This document shows, piece by piece, positions 1-11,034 of a DNA stretch of 64,000 bases. The position numbers were made by a program, and so were the translations under genes. The stretch comes from Ceratopteris richardii (Eukaryota > Streptophyta > Polypodiopsida > Polypodiales > Pteridaceae), in contig CM035407.1 in the NCBI GenBank assembly GCA_020310875.1, positions 202,855,789-202,919,788 on the forward strand, in the 5' to 3' direction. How positions within the stretch are numbered: position 1 is the stretch's first letter; the number at the start of each line of letters is the position of its first letter. The notes beneath the pieces are model-generated. The model saw only the letters and a program-made list of their open reading frames with translations, was not told the DNA's origin and ran no database searches.

Positions 1-1
1 A

Positions 2-2705
2 AGGGTAGCAGGCAAGGAAGTGTACAGCTTCCTAGATGGGTTCTCTGGCTACAATCAAGTAGCCATTGCACCAAAAGATCAGCATAAGACGGCTTTTGCC
101 ACAGAGTGGGGCATATTTGCCTTTTGGGTAATGCCATTCGGGCTTACCAATGCACCTGCTACCTTTCAAAGATTGATGTGTCACGTGTTTAAAGAGTTCT
201 TGAGGAAGAATTTGGAAGTCTATGTTGATGATCTATGCGCTCATTCCAACATTAGACAGACTCATATACCCAAACTCAGGCAAATCTTTGACAAATGTAG
301 AGAATATCAAGTCTGCTTGAACCCAAAAAAGTGTGTTTTCATGGTCAGGCAAGGCAAGATCCTAGGACACATAGTGTCAAAGAACGGCATATCCACTGAC
401 GAAGAGAAAGTGAGAGCCATTGCAGAACTACCTAGGCCAAGGAATGTCAAGGAGGTACAGGCCTTCAAGGGGCATAGTGGTTACTACCGCCGGTTCATTC
501 ACATGTATGCAGTCATTGCAAAGCCTCTGTATGCTCTTTTAACTAACTTTGAGTGGACTGATGAATGTGAGAACTCCTTCAATGAGCTTAAACGAAGATT
601 ATGTTCAGCACCAATCTTGACCACACCAGATTGGAACAGGCCATTCCATGTCCATGTGGATGCCTCCAACTATGCTATTGGATGTGTACTTGCAAAACCT
701 ACTGGTGAAGGTAATATGGATCTTCCTATTGCCTATGCCAGTAGACAATTGAATGCAGCTGAACGGAACTACACAACCACCGAACGAGCAGGATTAGGCA
801 TGGTGTACGCGGTTAAAAAGTTTAGACACTATTTGCTTGCAAACAAGTTTAAATTTTTTATTGATCATCAAGCTCTACTATACCTCGTAAACAAGCCCTG
901 CAACAAAGGCAGATTAGTAAGATGGTTCCTCTTACTAATGGAATACGACTTTGAGGTAGTGGTGAGAAAGGGCAAGACTCATTTGAGAGCAGATCATCTC
1001 TCAAGGCTCACATCAGGAGAGGCCCCACAAGGAGTGTCAGATGACCTACCTGATGCTTACTTGTTTAATTTGGAAGTTGTACCGCAGTGGGCTAAGCCAT
1101 TAGTGCCAGTATTGACATATGGTCCTAATCACCCGGTAATGCACACAGAAGATAGAGAGATAGTAAGAGCTCAAAAGTATCATATCTTGGCAGGAAGTAT
1201 GTACAAACATACGGAGCAAGGATTATTAGCCTGTTGTGTGGAAGAGGACGAGTACGCTAAGTGGTTGCAATTAGCATATGTAGGTGCATTACAGCAACAC
1301 TACTCAAAACAACGAACCCTACAGACCCTGAGGAGACTAGGAGTGCATTGGCCAACCATGAAAGTTGATGTCCATAGAATGTGCAAAGAATGCCCAATCT
1401 GCTGCACTAAACCACCAGTGGAACATGCCACTCTTTATCGAGTGTCTTTAGTGCCAGATTGGAGTGAACCATTAGTAGCCTTCTTGAGGATGAAAACATT
1501 CCCTCAAGATATGACTTTGGCCAGACAAAGAAGTTTGGAACAAGAAGCCTTGGATTACACAATCATTGGTGATAATTTATACAAACGTGGTAAAGATGGT
1601 TACCTAAGACTGTGTGTCCATGAGAGCGAATACCTCAAGATATTAGAGACTGCTCACCAAGGTGTAGCAGGAGGACACTTCGGTCCAGATAGGGTGATCA
1701 AGGCAATACTATTTGCACGATTTTGGTGGCCCACCCTTCACATGGATGCACATACCTATGTGAAGAGGTGTGAGGTTTGTCAGCGAACCCAGTATCCCAT
1801 ACGCAAGGATGAGATGCCATTGAAGCCTATGATGGGTGGACGTGCATTCTCTAAGTGGGGAATAGACTTTGTGGGTCCTATTAATCCCCCAGCTAAGGGT
1901 TCACATGCTGAGGATATCATTGTGGCCATAGACTATCTAACCAAGTGGGTAGAAGTGAAAGCCACTACGAAGAACGATGCTCAAACAATAGCAAAGTTCC
2001 TATTTGAAAATGTGTTCAGTAGATACGGACTACCTATAGAGTTAGTTAGCGATAGAGGGACTCACTTCTTAAATGAAGTCATTGAAAATCTTCTTCAAGA
2101 GTTCTTGGTGATACACAAGAAGTCCGCCCCCTATCATCCATAAGGTAATGGCCAGGCTGAGAGCACAAATAAGATCTTATGCAATGTGCTGACTAAATTG
2201 GTGAATAACAAATGCTCTGATTGGGACAAACAGCTACACCACGTTGTTTGGGCATACCGAGTTGCCTATAAAACGGTGCTCCAAGCCACACCCTTTCATA
2301 TGGTGTTTGGCCAGAACGCGGTGCTACCATTGGATTTTTTGATACCTACATTGAAAGTAGCACAAGAGCATGATTGGATCGGCCATGAACTCTCGAATCT
2401 TTGATCTCAAACGCTTAGGTGAGACACGATTGAGAGCTGCAACATGGATCTATGCAGCCAAGAAGAGGCAAAAGGCGTATTTTGATACACATGTGAAGGA
2501 TAAAGGATTGAAAGCAAGAGACCTAGTCCTAGTCTACACATTGAAGCAACATGCACGAAAATTAGAGAAAAGAGGCGATGGACCAAAGATTATCAATAGG
2601 ATCTCCACAAGTGGAGCAGTACAACTAGCCACTCTGGAAGGTGACATACTACCAAGTTACATAAGCGAATGTGGAGTCAAGTTATATCAAGAAACCCCTA
2701 ACTGA
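2..2705 (+). pseudogene. gypsy pol: reverse transcriptase, RNase H, integrase (broken)
   Basis: The protein is open from base 2 to a stop at 2141-2143. RT is entered mid-domain; the catalytic YVDD lies at about 221-232. RNase H has its first Asp in VDAS near 655, but the usual catalytic Glu of the TERE-type motif reads as Ala (TERA). Integrase has two zinc-type modules (about 1250-1410, degenerate, and 1650-1790, with HHCC spacing intact). Its core carries Asp in GIDFVGP near 1860 and Asp in SDRG near 2050. The stop at 2141 falls where this family normally has Gln, just before the third catalytic residue, whose frame stays open to 2404. A +1 shift near 2370-2404 leads into the integrase C-terminal region, which ends at 2705. 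The stop and shift make the enzyme non-functional as it stands. Confidence 0.9.
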
Positions 2706-2919
2706 AGAAATGCTCAATCGACTCAATACTGCAAAGAAACGTAAGGATGAGGAAAAGAGAATTCGAGAAGAAGCACAGGTTGAAGCTTTAGAACGCATTC
2801 GACGAATGAAATTGAGAAGGCAAGGTAGAGATCAACCCATCACTAACGCTCAAGAAGCTCTAGGTTATCACATGGCCATGTGCGAAGCTTCAAGTGAAAT
2901 GGCCCGTAAGATATGTTGA
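2671..2919 (+). CDS. basic/acidic helical tail after integrase
   Basis: This frame overlaps the end of the integrase frame by about 35 bases and continues its sense after another frame change near 2690. It is rich in Lys, Arg and Glu (for example KKRKDEEKRIREEAQ) and should form a charged helix or coiled coil. It has no ATG at the frame opening, so it is most likely the shifted C-terminal tail of the integrase polyprotein rather than a separate gene. It also overlaps the start of the following protease-like frame, so the three segments were probably one continuous ORF before decay. No catalytic motif is visible. Confidence 0.45.
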   Translation: MESSYIKKPLTEEMLNRLNTAKKRKDEEKRIREEAQVEALERIRRMKLRRQGRDQPITNAQEALGYHMAMCEASSEMARKIC

Positions 2920-3925
2920 TCGACGACCTTTTGTGACCCTAGAAGTAGGACAAAGAGAGAGTGCAAGGACCGTGAGAGCTTTAATTGATTCAGGAGCGGC
3001 CACTAGTGCAGTTCGGCTTTCCTATTGCCAACAATTGCAATTGGAGGTAAAACCCCTAGAAGCATATCTAATAGGATTAGGAGGTGTTGAAACCCCTTGC
3101 ATGGGAGAGGTGGAACTTCCCCTCTACATTCAAGAGGTCCTCATGCTAGCAAAAGTACTAGTATGTGAAGACGAGGATCTTACCGAACCTCTCGTCTTGG
3201 GCCAAGACTGGATCTATGATCATGCAGTCAACCTCAACCTAAGAAGTGGACTTCTTCAGGCTTGGGTAGGCCAAAGCCGCCTTACAATTGAATTAGAAAA
3301 TCAAGCACTCCAACCATTAGAACAGGCACCAACTCTTGGTCCCTCCAGGAACCCACATGAAGATAATGTTACTTTTGTCCAAAGTTCTATGGTGCAGAGG
3401 ATTGTCACTCTTGCCAAAGGTACAGAAGTCAAGGAGGAACTCCCATCTGTTCCAGAGAAGAATCTAAAGGGGAAGGCTCAGCAACACCCGACACCGAGGA
3501 GATCGATGAACAAGAAGCATGAGCACCAACTTCGGTAGTATGAAGCGCCTCGTGGCATGAAACAGATATGGATACGCAAGGGGGAAAAAATCACGGCCCC
3601 AAAGACAGGGTCTCAAAAGAGCATCAAGCAAGCCACACTGCCAAGGACTAAAACGAAGAAGATCCCTAGTCAACACTCTAGGCATACCATGTCTATTCGG
3701 TTCTCTAAGCGGTCAATGAAGGCTAGCCCCAATGCTAGACAGATATGGGTGCTCAAGGCCTGCTTACGAGCCCAAATAGCTCCAACTCTAGTCACTAGAA
3801 TAATTCAACACTCACAAGTTCTCTTGGCAAACAACTCAGGAACTCTACTTACATCCCACACTAACACGCACTCGGTCAAACCTAGGAATGTCTGGAAATG
3901 GGTACCCAAAAGGTCCCAAATCTAG
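2894..3925 (+). pseudogene. retropepsin-like aspartic protease ORF located downstream of integrase
   Basis: The N-terminal part carries the retropepsin signature ALIDSGAATSAV (about 2978-3013). After it come a hydrophobic flap-like segment (GLGGVETPCMGEVELPL) and a second conserved block, LVLGQDWI near 3190-3215, matching the ILG.D/W block that closes retropepsin domains. The catalytic Asp-Ser-Gly is intact. A stop at 3536-3538 interrupts the frame, which continues open to 3925 as a basic Ser/Thr/Lys-rich tail. In Ty3/gypsy elements protease normally precedes reverse transcriptase; here this domain follows integrase and is tightly packed against it. It differs in sequence from the protease of the related element at 36394. 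It could be a second captured retropepsin, or a rearranged piece of another element. Confidence 0.65.
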
Positions 3926-4277
3926 CACAATTTAGTCCATGAACCTTTAATTGTCATCAGCACAAGGAGCCGCGAATCCTCAAACAAAGTTTGGAGAATT
4001 AAACCCTGTATCAAACCCCCAGACCCCATTTTGTAAATCCATCCACTTTGAAGTAGATGCATTCTGAGTACCTTGCATATCCAAAGTATGCATCTAGAAT
4101 GACACTAACCACTAACCACCACTCACATCTATCACAAACACTTCACCTCTAACCACTAACCATCTCGATTGTCATGTTAGTATTGTGGAGGGAACACTAT
4201 TACATCATGTTTCCTATGCAACACTAATGTGCCTCTCTTCTGCTAGCAGATAAGCATCAACTACTGCAAGGAGTCTC
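3926..4277 (+). other. spacer between protease-like ORF and env-position ORF
   Basis: No open frame is supported here. The stretch holds CCACTAACCA-type short repeats near 4105-4165. It ends with a pyrimidine-rich run closing on CTGCTAGCAG at about 4240-4250, which resembles a splice acceptor 28 bases before the next ATG. A spliced subgenomic RNA for the following ORF is therefore possible, but that is inference. Confidence 0.35.
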
Positions 4278-6311
4278 ATGGCAACAGTAGCAGGAACAAG
4301 CTCCCAGGCAGGCACTAGCACTCAAAGTAATTGGGATACCATGCCTGTGGAAGCTCCACTGACAGCAAGGCCTGAAGAGCTTTTGAATGTGAGAAGAATT
4401 CCTATCTTGGATCCTCCAAGTGGCCTAACAGAAAGAGTGAAGGGGCATTCTCATTGGTTCAACGAGATGCCAGGAGATTTGGGAGATGCGGACCACATAT
4501 GGGAGTCCAAGTTGGAATTCGGAGGAGTATGGTGGACATTTCAATTCTTCTCGAGAGAATTTGAAACATTACAGAATGCAGCTCCTCTTCAAGATATTTG
4601 GTTGAAAGCGGGATTGCAAGATTATTTTAGTGCAGCTTTACCTAAACCTGATTTTCTTCGGTGCTACTACTTGATTGCCACACTGAAGGCGACAGGAGAT
4701 AAAGATCATTCAGGCACATTCCTGGTACCCTCTCTATCAAACCAGGAGGAAATGAAGAAGTTTGAGTTGAATATTACTTTAATCAGGGAAGCCCTTCAGA
4801 TGTATGGCACCCACATACCTTCCGATCGAGATCCTTTGATACCGGAGTCTATGAAGAACAATAAAATCAAGAAGTTGAAAGAAATGTGTGCCCTCACCCC
4901 CAACATCGCCATACCATTACGGATGTACCTTCAACACTTCGCTTTTCCAGCGCAAGACCGGTTCACCCAACCTCATAAGAAAATTTGGTATGGATTATAC
5001 CTAGCAGAGACTGGGAGCTTACCAATTAAAATGCCCGTGTGGATCTTAGACCAGTTATATGAAGCAGGTAAACGAGGCATGAGGAAGCCTACCTTGAATG
5101 GTTGCTGTGCGATTACAAGAATTATCTACAGATGCCTTGCCTATGATGTGCCGATCGCATGGGCCCTTAAGTACTCACAACTGGAATTCTTCAAGGGGCG
5201 GAAGTCAGGGGTTCAACCCGCAAAAAGAATGCGTGGTTCGCTTTCACAAGTTCTAATCCCTCGTGAGGCCACCACAAAAGCTTCCCTCAGAGAAGAGGAA
5301 CAAGTAGCCCCTTTCACTATCCATCTCCAAGGACCACAATCAGGAGGCATGGTACAGCCCACTCCATGAGCCCCTCCACTACCCACAGATGTTGAGTTTG
5401 CATCCATGGCTACTTTGGCAGAAGATACATCTTTTGACTTTGAAAACTTCTTGCAGACAACCCACTTATCTGAGAGTGAATTCTTCTCAGACACAGACGG
5501 TCCCGAATCATCATCCCAGAGAGAATGGACACATAGTGAAACCCGAAGAGTGCATTGGGAAGATGAGGCACAACATACTCACGCGGAAGGCACACATGAA
5601 CAAGAGGAGAGTGAGGAAGAAGCCCCCGCCTACACTGCACAACTCAAACGACTCTACAAAACGATCAAGCAAGTGCAGAAAAGGCATAAGTTGTCAGAGG
5701 ACGCAAATAGAGCACTGGTGAACCAGATGCTGCAGGTGGAGAATGTAGACCCTCAATTTGTGGAATCATTGAACCTTTTAGCAGATACCTGCGGAATAGT
5801 GGAAGCCATGAGGACCATGGTATATCGTAATACCCCTCAATATGACCAACGAAGGATCGATACAAGACCACGACGGGGAAAGATGATTCAGATGGAAGTC
5901 TCTACCTCACTCCCTACAAACACTCAAGAAGATGTTCACATGGCAAGCCCATCCAATAATGATGAACCAAATGTACATATCCAGATACCATCTCCACCAT
6001 CACCTCCCATCCAGCCCTCAAAACCCCTCACCACTAGCCATCCTGAACAACTAGTATCCACCCATAGTGAACCCGTTCTACACACCACCATTTCTCCGTC
6101 CTTCCCTTTACCTACATCCACCACTTCCAACCCATTTTCCGAACCCCAGATAGATCATCGCATCACCGATCATACCATAATAGGTCACCCATCGTCTCTC
6201 CCACCTCTCGGACATCCACATGACCCTACCCAAACATTAACACACCCAATTCCCTTCACACATGCTTTTCCTCTCTCCCAACCTCAACCCATTGGGCCAC
6301 TTCTCGTTTGA
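4278..6311 (+). pseudogene. ORF in env position of gypsy element, broken by one stop
   Basis: Two stretches in the same frame (4278-5369 and 5406-6311) are separated only by a TGA at 5367-5369, with no other stop between, so they were probably one ORF of roughly 680 codons. The first part is globular. Its segment around 5030-5170 (MPVWILDQLYEAGKR, then a Cys/Ile-rich helix) recalls the putative plant transposon protein domain found in Athila-type elements. The second part is acidic and helical, then a long Pro/Ser/Thr/His-rich tail that runs to the LTR. No signal peptide or transmembrane helix is evident, so envelope function is not supported. The position between pol and 3' LTR is what is known for env-like ORFs. 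Moderately sure it belongs to the element. Confidence 0.6.
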
Positions 6312-6647
6312 GCCCTCAAATAAGCCCTGGAACCTAGTTTTTAACTAGGCCGGACACTAGGTCTGGACAGGGCCAAAGCTAGTCAAAAACTATAAATAGA
6401 GCTAGAGAGCTCATTTTTGGGCTAGCTTCTTGTAGTTGAGCTTGTATGAGAACTTGTTTGTAATAGAAGTAATTCCATTGTCTTACTCTCTTTGTTCTTG
6501 CCGTGTGTGTGTGTGTGTGTGTATGTGTGTGCATGTTTGTGTGCTTCTCACTCATACATTTGTGCCTTCACTTGCTCGAGGTCTTCATACCATCCTCATG
6601 TCTTCCCGGATTGACATTAAAGGAGGTGCTACTCATCACTGAGCTAC
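6308..6647 (+). repeat. gypsy LTR, right part (third copy of the family)
   Basis: It aligns by eye with positions 31338-31678 and 38531-38871 of the complete gypsy element: the GAGCCCTCAAATAAGCC block, a TATA box (TATAAATA at 6391-6398), a GT-rich stretch at 6503-6545, and the end block GAGCTAC. The left 265 bases of the 607-bp LTR have no counterpart here; the env-position ORF lies in their place. The right end joins a minus-strand copia leader abruptly at 6648. Confidence 0.75.
6391..6398 (+). promoter_or_regulatory. TATA box of gypsy LTR
   Basis: TATAAATA sits about 85 bases into the conserved LTR segment and is conserved in position in the two related LTRs (near 31422 and 38615). It is the likely RNA polymerase II start element of the retrotransposon. 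Confidence 0.6.
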
Positions 6648-7101
6648 GATACCTTTGGCACAAAAAGATGAAATAGCCTACACAAGCACTGTGATAGTGC
6701 ATTCGGAGGCCGAAACGAGCTGAGATCACGATTTCGGCACCACAAAGCAAAGCAGTTTTGATCTCGAAAACACGCTGAGTATGCTCACCAAAATTCGTGC
6801 GATTCTGAGAGTGCAATCGGAGGAGTGTCGACGGCACCCTAGATGAAGCGACGACCTGCTCTGATACCAATTGTTGGAGATGGACATCTGTGGAAGCACG
6901 TGAACAGCACAAGGAAGGAGAAGAAGCTTGGAGCACAACATGCAATACTGAATGTATTACTAGAGAATGTAGAAAGATAAGTAGCCCATTAGGGCAATAG
7001 GCATATATATAAGCCAGGGGAAAAAAACCTCCTAAAGAGGGAAAAAAGTGTCCCGGCAGTCCTAGAGTGTTCACACACATCATTACCTAAATATATCAAC
7101 A
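6648..7101 (-). mobile_element. copia 5' LTR plus primer site and leader, minus strand, fragment
   Basis: Positions 6872-7101 form a 230-bp LTR, reading on the minus strand from TGTTGATATATTTAGG to CTCCAACA, nearly the same as those at 58686-58916 and 11205-11434. Immediately inside it, 6858-6869 reads TGGTATCAGAGC on the minus strand, the standard copia primer site for initiator tRNA-Met. The next 210 bases (6648-6857) match the leader of the copia element at 58458-58667. The element is cut at 6648, where the gypsy LTR begins. No coding part remains. Confidence 0.8.
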
Positions 7102-7440
7102 AGAATCAACCTCTGCCAGTTAGACTAGTTGTCATGCAAAGACACACCTTCACTATTTGCAACCTCACTCCAAGATCACCCGAAGAATAATTATAAAATT
7201 TATACCACACTTAATAGACTCTACGAGAAATTAAAAACAAGTAAAATGAATTCAAATGGATCCTAGAAGAAGGTGTTACAACTGAAACAAAACAGTTCTA
7301 GAAATTAGCTCACTACAAATAGAGGTAGTGAGCAATGACTAACTATAGAGAAGTATAAGCTAAGAAAACAACTAACTGAACAAGAGGGTTGCATGTAGCA
7401 ACTTCTTTACAATCTAAACTAAATCAGGTAGAGATTAGAG
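7102..7440 (-). repeat. LTR-like dispersed repeat, inverted partner at 40440-40745
   Basis: The reverse complement of 40440-40745 aligns almost end to end here (for example AGACACACCTTCACTATTTG near 7140, and a shared AACTTCTTTACAATCTAAAC block near 7405). It contains a TATA-like stretch in the other copy and follows a copia RT there, so it is probably a copia LTR. It abuts the copia LTR end at 7101. Confidence 0.6.
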
Positions 7441-7470
7441 GTTGTGGAATTCCACTCAAGACTTGGATTC

Positions 7471-7866
7471 ATTGATATATAGGCATCACACACACATCAC
7501 ACACACATGCATACATACACATGGATTCACACATGCATGCATACTCACATGCATACATGCATGCATACACACATGTGCATACATACATACATGCATAGAT
7601 GGATGCACACATGCACACATGCACACACACACATGTATATCTGCACACACATGCATACATATCACACACACATGCACATACATGCATACATATCACACAC
7701 ACATGCATATATGCATGCATACACACACATGCATATATCACACACACATGCACATATCACACACATATTCACATACATACATACATACATACATACACAT
7801 CACAGAGACATGCATATGCACACATGCATACATACTCACATGCATACATGCATGCATACACACATA
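7471..7866. repeat. CA / CATGCATACA tandem repeat tract
   Basis: About 395 bases consist of alternating purine-pyrimidine repeats: ACAC runs mixed with CATGCATACA, CATACATACAT and TCACACACACATG units. Higher-order copies of roughly 30-50 bases recur (for example ATATCACACACACATGCA). Open frames on both strands are only His/Thr/Cys or Met/Cys/Val low-complexity artefacts of the repeat. Such DNA can form Z-DNA or cruciforms. Confidence 0.9.
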
Positions 7867-9688
7867 AGAGAAGATGATTTGTTCAAGAATTTTTGTGTAA
7901 CATGCGAGTATCTTCTAGGGATATCCAACTTAAGTTTATTGGAGTTAACTCAAGGGAGTTATGACACACGGTACATGATCTATTTGTAAATTAATGTGAA
8001 CTAGGACACAACATATGTGTGCTACAAGAGTGATATAGTACTCGTAAATGGAGTAGTTAGTTTCACTCATCTAACCCAAGAGGACTTAGAAGTGTGAATG
8101 GTATCATTAGATTAACTCTAGCAACCATTGATTAGCTTAAGATTCCACCTTGCGTCTTCAAATTATATATATAGAGGACAAAGTAGGGAGGAAACACATC
8201 TCTCTAGATCACAGGTATGTGCATCCTAAATTTAATTGTAGCCAAGGAAACTAAGGCAATGAAGGAAATCGGACCTGACAACAACAAGAATGAGTTCAAG
8301 TTTCAAAAGAAAGAGAAATCCATAGAAAGGGGAGTTTGACATGAAGAAGAAGCATGTTAGACTTAAGAAATGATATGCAATAGATGGTTGAACACTTTCC
8401 CCAAAATCCATGGTTGCGGATTACTTCTTAATCCTCCCTATGAGGGTGTGGTTCAACCATCTCCAACATAGGATTAGGAATTAATCTTTAACCATGGCTT
8501 TCGGGGCAAGTGGTTCAACCATCTCTTGCTTGTGATTTCTGGAGTCTAACAACTTAAGAAATGGCTGCTACATGTATGGTAATCTAGGGAACCATGGGAA
8601 CATTGGCTACCAAAGCCAAGGTGGCTACAACTACATACATTAAGATACCTATGAGGACTCCTCTAGTTCATCAAGTAAGATATGATGCATGGACAAGATA
8701 GTAAGATAGAGAGTGATGAAGTGTGGGACATAAAAAATGGGTAAAGCAACCACATCTTTGTAAGGAGAAATTCTTTTCCAAGCAAAGGGGATGTGTGGAG
8801 GCAAGTGATAATATAGAGAACGGGATCCAACACATGGCTGAAGTCAAATTTTATCGAAACCACATGGAAAGGAGTCTATCGGAGTTATTATATCCACCTA
8901 CAATGTAGAAATCCTAATTTCTATTGAATAAATGATGGAGAGAGGGTATGACGTAAATTCAATCATAAAGGCCATTTCATTGAGGACCCATGATATGGAT
9001 ATGTACTAAATTCTAAAGGAAAAAGGGAGGGAAGGATTTTTACCTTGGAAATGTCAAGAGCAAGGATGATTGAAGCTATGGTTATCACATATGGTGATAA
9101 AAGAAGCGTGAAGAGGCAAAAAGCCCAACCAAGCAACCAAACACAAAGGGGAAGTTCTACGATTGATTGACATATGTATTTGATGACAATAAATTAGTGT
9201 TCTATGAACAAATGCCACAATACAAACATGTCTAAGAATTTACTTTGATGATATGGAACAAAGATCTTGTACTTCACTTTGATCTTAAAGTCCATTTTAT
9301 CAATTCACAAAGAGGAGAAAAGAGTAGCAAATTATAAATTCATGAATGAGAGATTAAAGTAAACTGATTTTACGCTCGTGATAACTCAATAACACATGAG
9401 AAATTGAAGCGGAAATAAACTTAGTGCAATAGCAAAGAAAAGGCAAATAATGATCAAATACTTCATAGGAAGGGTTAAGCAAAAAAATGTGGTATGTGTG
9501 TTATAAAATAATAATAGTAATAATAATAAGAGATAGTTTGATATAAAGTTGCTTATGGAACTCGATGTTTTTCTGAGCCTCTTATGGATTTCTCTATCTA
9601 AAACCTTTTCGCTTCCTTACTTTCTTTGCTACTTTGGTCCTTGAAAATGCAAATATATATACATGCATGCATACATACGTATATACAT

Positions 9689-9694
<6 letters not shown>
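7867..9694. other. decayed spacer, no gene; contains a fold-back at 8383-8530
   Basis: No convincing coding sequence. Positions 8383-8445 and 8466-8530 are imperfect inverted arms of about 63 bases around ATGGTTGAAC and CCATGGTT. They use the same words (GGATTAGGAAGTAATCC, AACCATGG) as the TRIM LTRs at 16253-16765, so this is probably a pair of opposed TRIM LTR fragments. Gly/Tyr codons near 8560-8640 hint at a gag remnant but are too short to call. Confidence 0.4.

Positions 9695-9755
<61 letters not shown>
9695..9755. repeat. (AT)n microsatellite
   Basis: About 30 uninterrupted AT units follow a short TACATACA-type lead-in (9655-9694). The open frame reading Ile-Tyr repeats across it is an artefact. 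Confidence 0.95.
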
Positions 9756-9757
<2 letters not shown>

Positions 9758-10071
9758 GGGCAAGCCCCCACCTGAAACAAGGAGTACTCAGTCCTCAATG
9801 CCATAATGGCTACACCAAGACCTATGGGATACAAAGAAGCATTGAAACTACATACACAAATTTCAGTGGATTGAATAAGCCATTCTAAATATTTCACTAG
9901 ATCACAAAGAGAGGAGGGATTGTCTCCATTTGTTGTACTCAGAAGAGTACATTATATCCTCAATAGTGGAGTTATCACCAATTGCATCCTTAATGGCTTT
10001 GATACTCATGTCTACAAGTCTGAAGATGATATGATGAAAAAGTTTTTGTTCCCACTCTTAACCAAACTTTG

Positions 10072-10185
10072 TATTTTTTTTTTGAGAGTATAGTGAATTT
10101 GAAATGTCCAGCCATGTGGGAATTGAACCCAGGCACTCTACTTCGTGGCGTTCAATGCGTACCGCTACACCACACCCATTTGGAC
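10072..10185 (-). mobile_element. tRNA-derived SINE (type 2), minus strand
   Basis: Read on the minus strand, a tRNA-like body carries an A-box-like TGTAGCGGTACGC, a B-box GGGTTCAATTCCCAC, a short AT-rich tail and then an A-run (T-run at 10074-10083 on plus). It is flanked by a 10-base near-perfect target duplication, CCAAACTTTG (10062-10071) and CCAAACTCTG (10186-10195). The total length of 114 bases is short for a SINE, so it is either a minimal SINE or a retroposed tRNA-like RNA. It lacks the LINE-like tail of the other SINE family in this window. Confidence 0.7.
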
Positions 10186-10195
10186 CCAAACTCTG

Positions 10196-10640
10196 TTTTT
10201 TGCTAAGCGAGATGTGCCACAAAATGCTAGCTCGTAACAAGTGCCATAGGACAATGTCCATCCATTTGCACACACCAAGCAAAGTCTCCAAGTAGCCAAG
10301 CTTATTGATACCAACTTACTGACAAGTGGTGTTGAGAATGTCCCAATTTTTTTTAACATGAAAAATATGTCTTTGGACACAATATGCAGTGTGATATGCA
10401 TTCCACTGTGAAAATTTCTAACTTTATCCTCTAGGTTCTTCTTCAAGTCCACCAACAACTGTTCACAAGCAACAGACAAAGTATTAATGTTTAAGATATG
10501 TGCATCATCAACAATCTCACCATTTTGGAGAAAGCTACCCCAAGCATCAAAATTAGCCTTTTGCATTTGTTGGCCTTACTGTTGATGTTCTTGTATTCAT
10601 TAAAAGCATACCGAACAATCCACATAGAATCCTGCATGAA
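10196..10640 (-). pseudogene. unrecognised minus-strand open stretch, possible gene remnant
   Basis: The minus strand is open for about 130 codons (10566-10165). Just upstream is another frame with a Lys/Asn/Cys-rich helix (NEYKNINSKANKCKRL, about 10615-10570). The composition looks like protein rather than noise, but no family is recognised and the frames do not join. The SINE at 10072-10185 lies at its 3' end. It may be an old captured or duplicated gene piece, or chance. Confidence 0.2.
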
Positions 10641-11034
10641 AGGTTAAGATAGAAGAAAAAACAAAGTGCAGAGAGTAGTCCTATTTAGCCTCAACCCAAG
10701 AGTTCCACATTTTACAAACCAGGTTACTTCTTGTAGGCACAAATTGGTGGGGAGAACAAATTAAATCCCACAAGTTATTGTTAGTCAAGGATTTGTAACT
10801 ATGCAACAAAAAATAGAACGATTTCTGTTAATTAAGCAAGCCCAAAAATATGAAGATTGGGTAGCTTTGAGAATCCATTTGGCAACTATATTCCTAGCCA
10901 TTTTAGAAGGACATAAAATCTCCAGACTCCTTCATCTTTTTTCATGCAAAAGATTTTCTAAGACACTTCAGGGATTCGAGCACTCTGAGAGTCTCCACCC
11001 CATAAAAATATCCTTGAGAGAGCAATAACTTGAG

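Larger units (their letters stand above)
1..6647 (+). mobile_element. Ty3/gypsy LTR retrotransposon, left end cut off by the window
   Basis: In order on the plus strand: reverse transcriptase, RNase H, integrase, a retropepsin-like ORF, an ORF in the env position, and an LTR piece ending near 6647. The order RT-RH-IN marks it as Ty3/gypsy (Metaviridae-type). The LTR piece at 6308-6647 is clearly related to the 607-bp LTRs at 31072 and 38265, so both elements belong to one broad family, probably Athila/Tat-like because the other member has a tRNA-Asp primer site. The 5' LTR, gag and usual upstream protease lie outside the window. Several nonsense and frameshift changes make it a relic. Confidence 0.85.

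Noticed and set aside
7471-7866. Possible CRISPR-like array in the regular repeats
   Set aside because: No unique spacers, units are simple-sequence DNA, and the genome is a plant nuclear genome.
7442-7989. Several overlapping open frames (His/Thr/Cys/Met-rich) on both strands
   Set aside because: They are translations of the CA/CATGCATACA tandem repeat; every frame is open because the repeat lacks stop codons.
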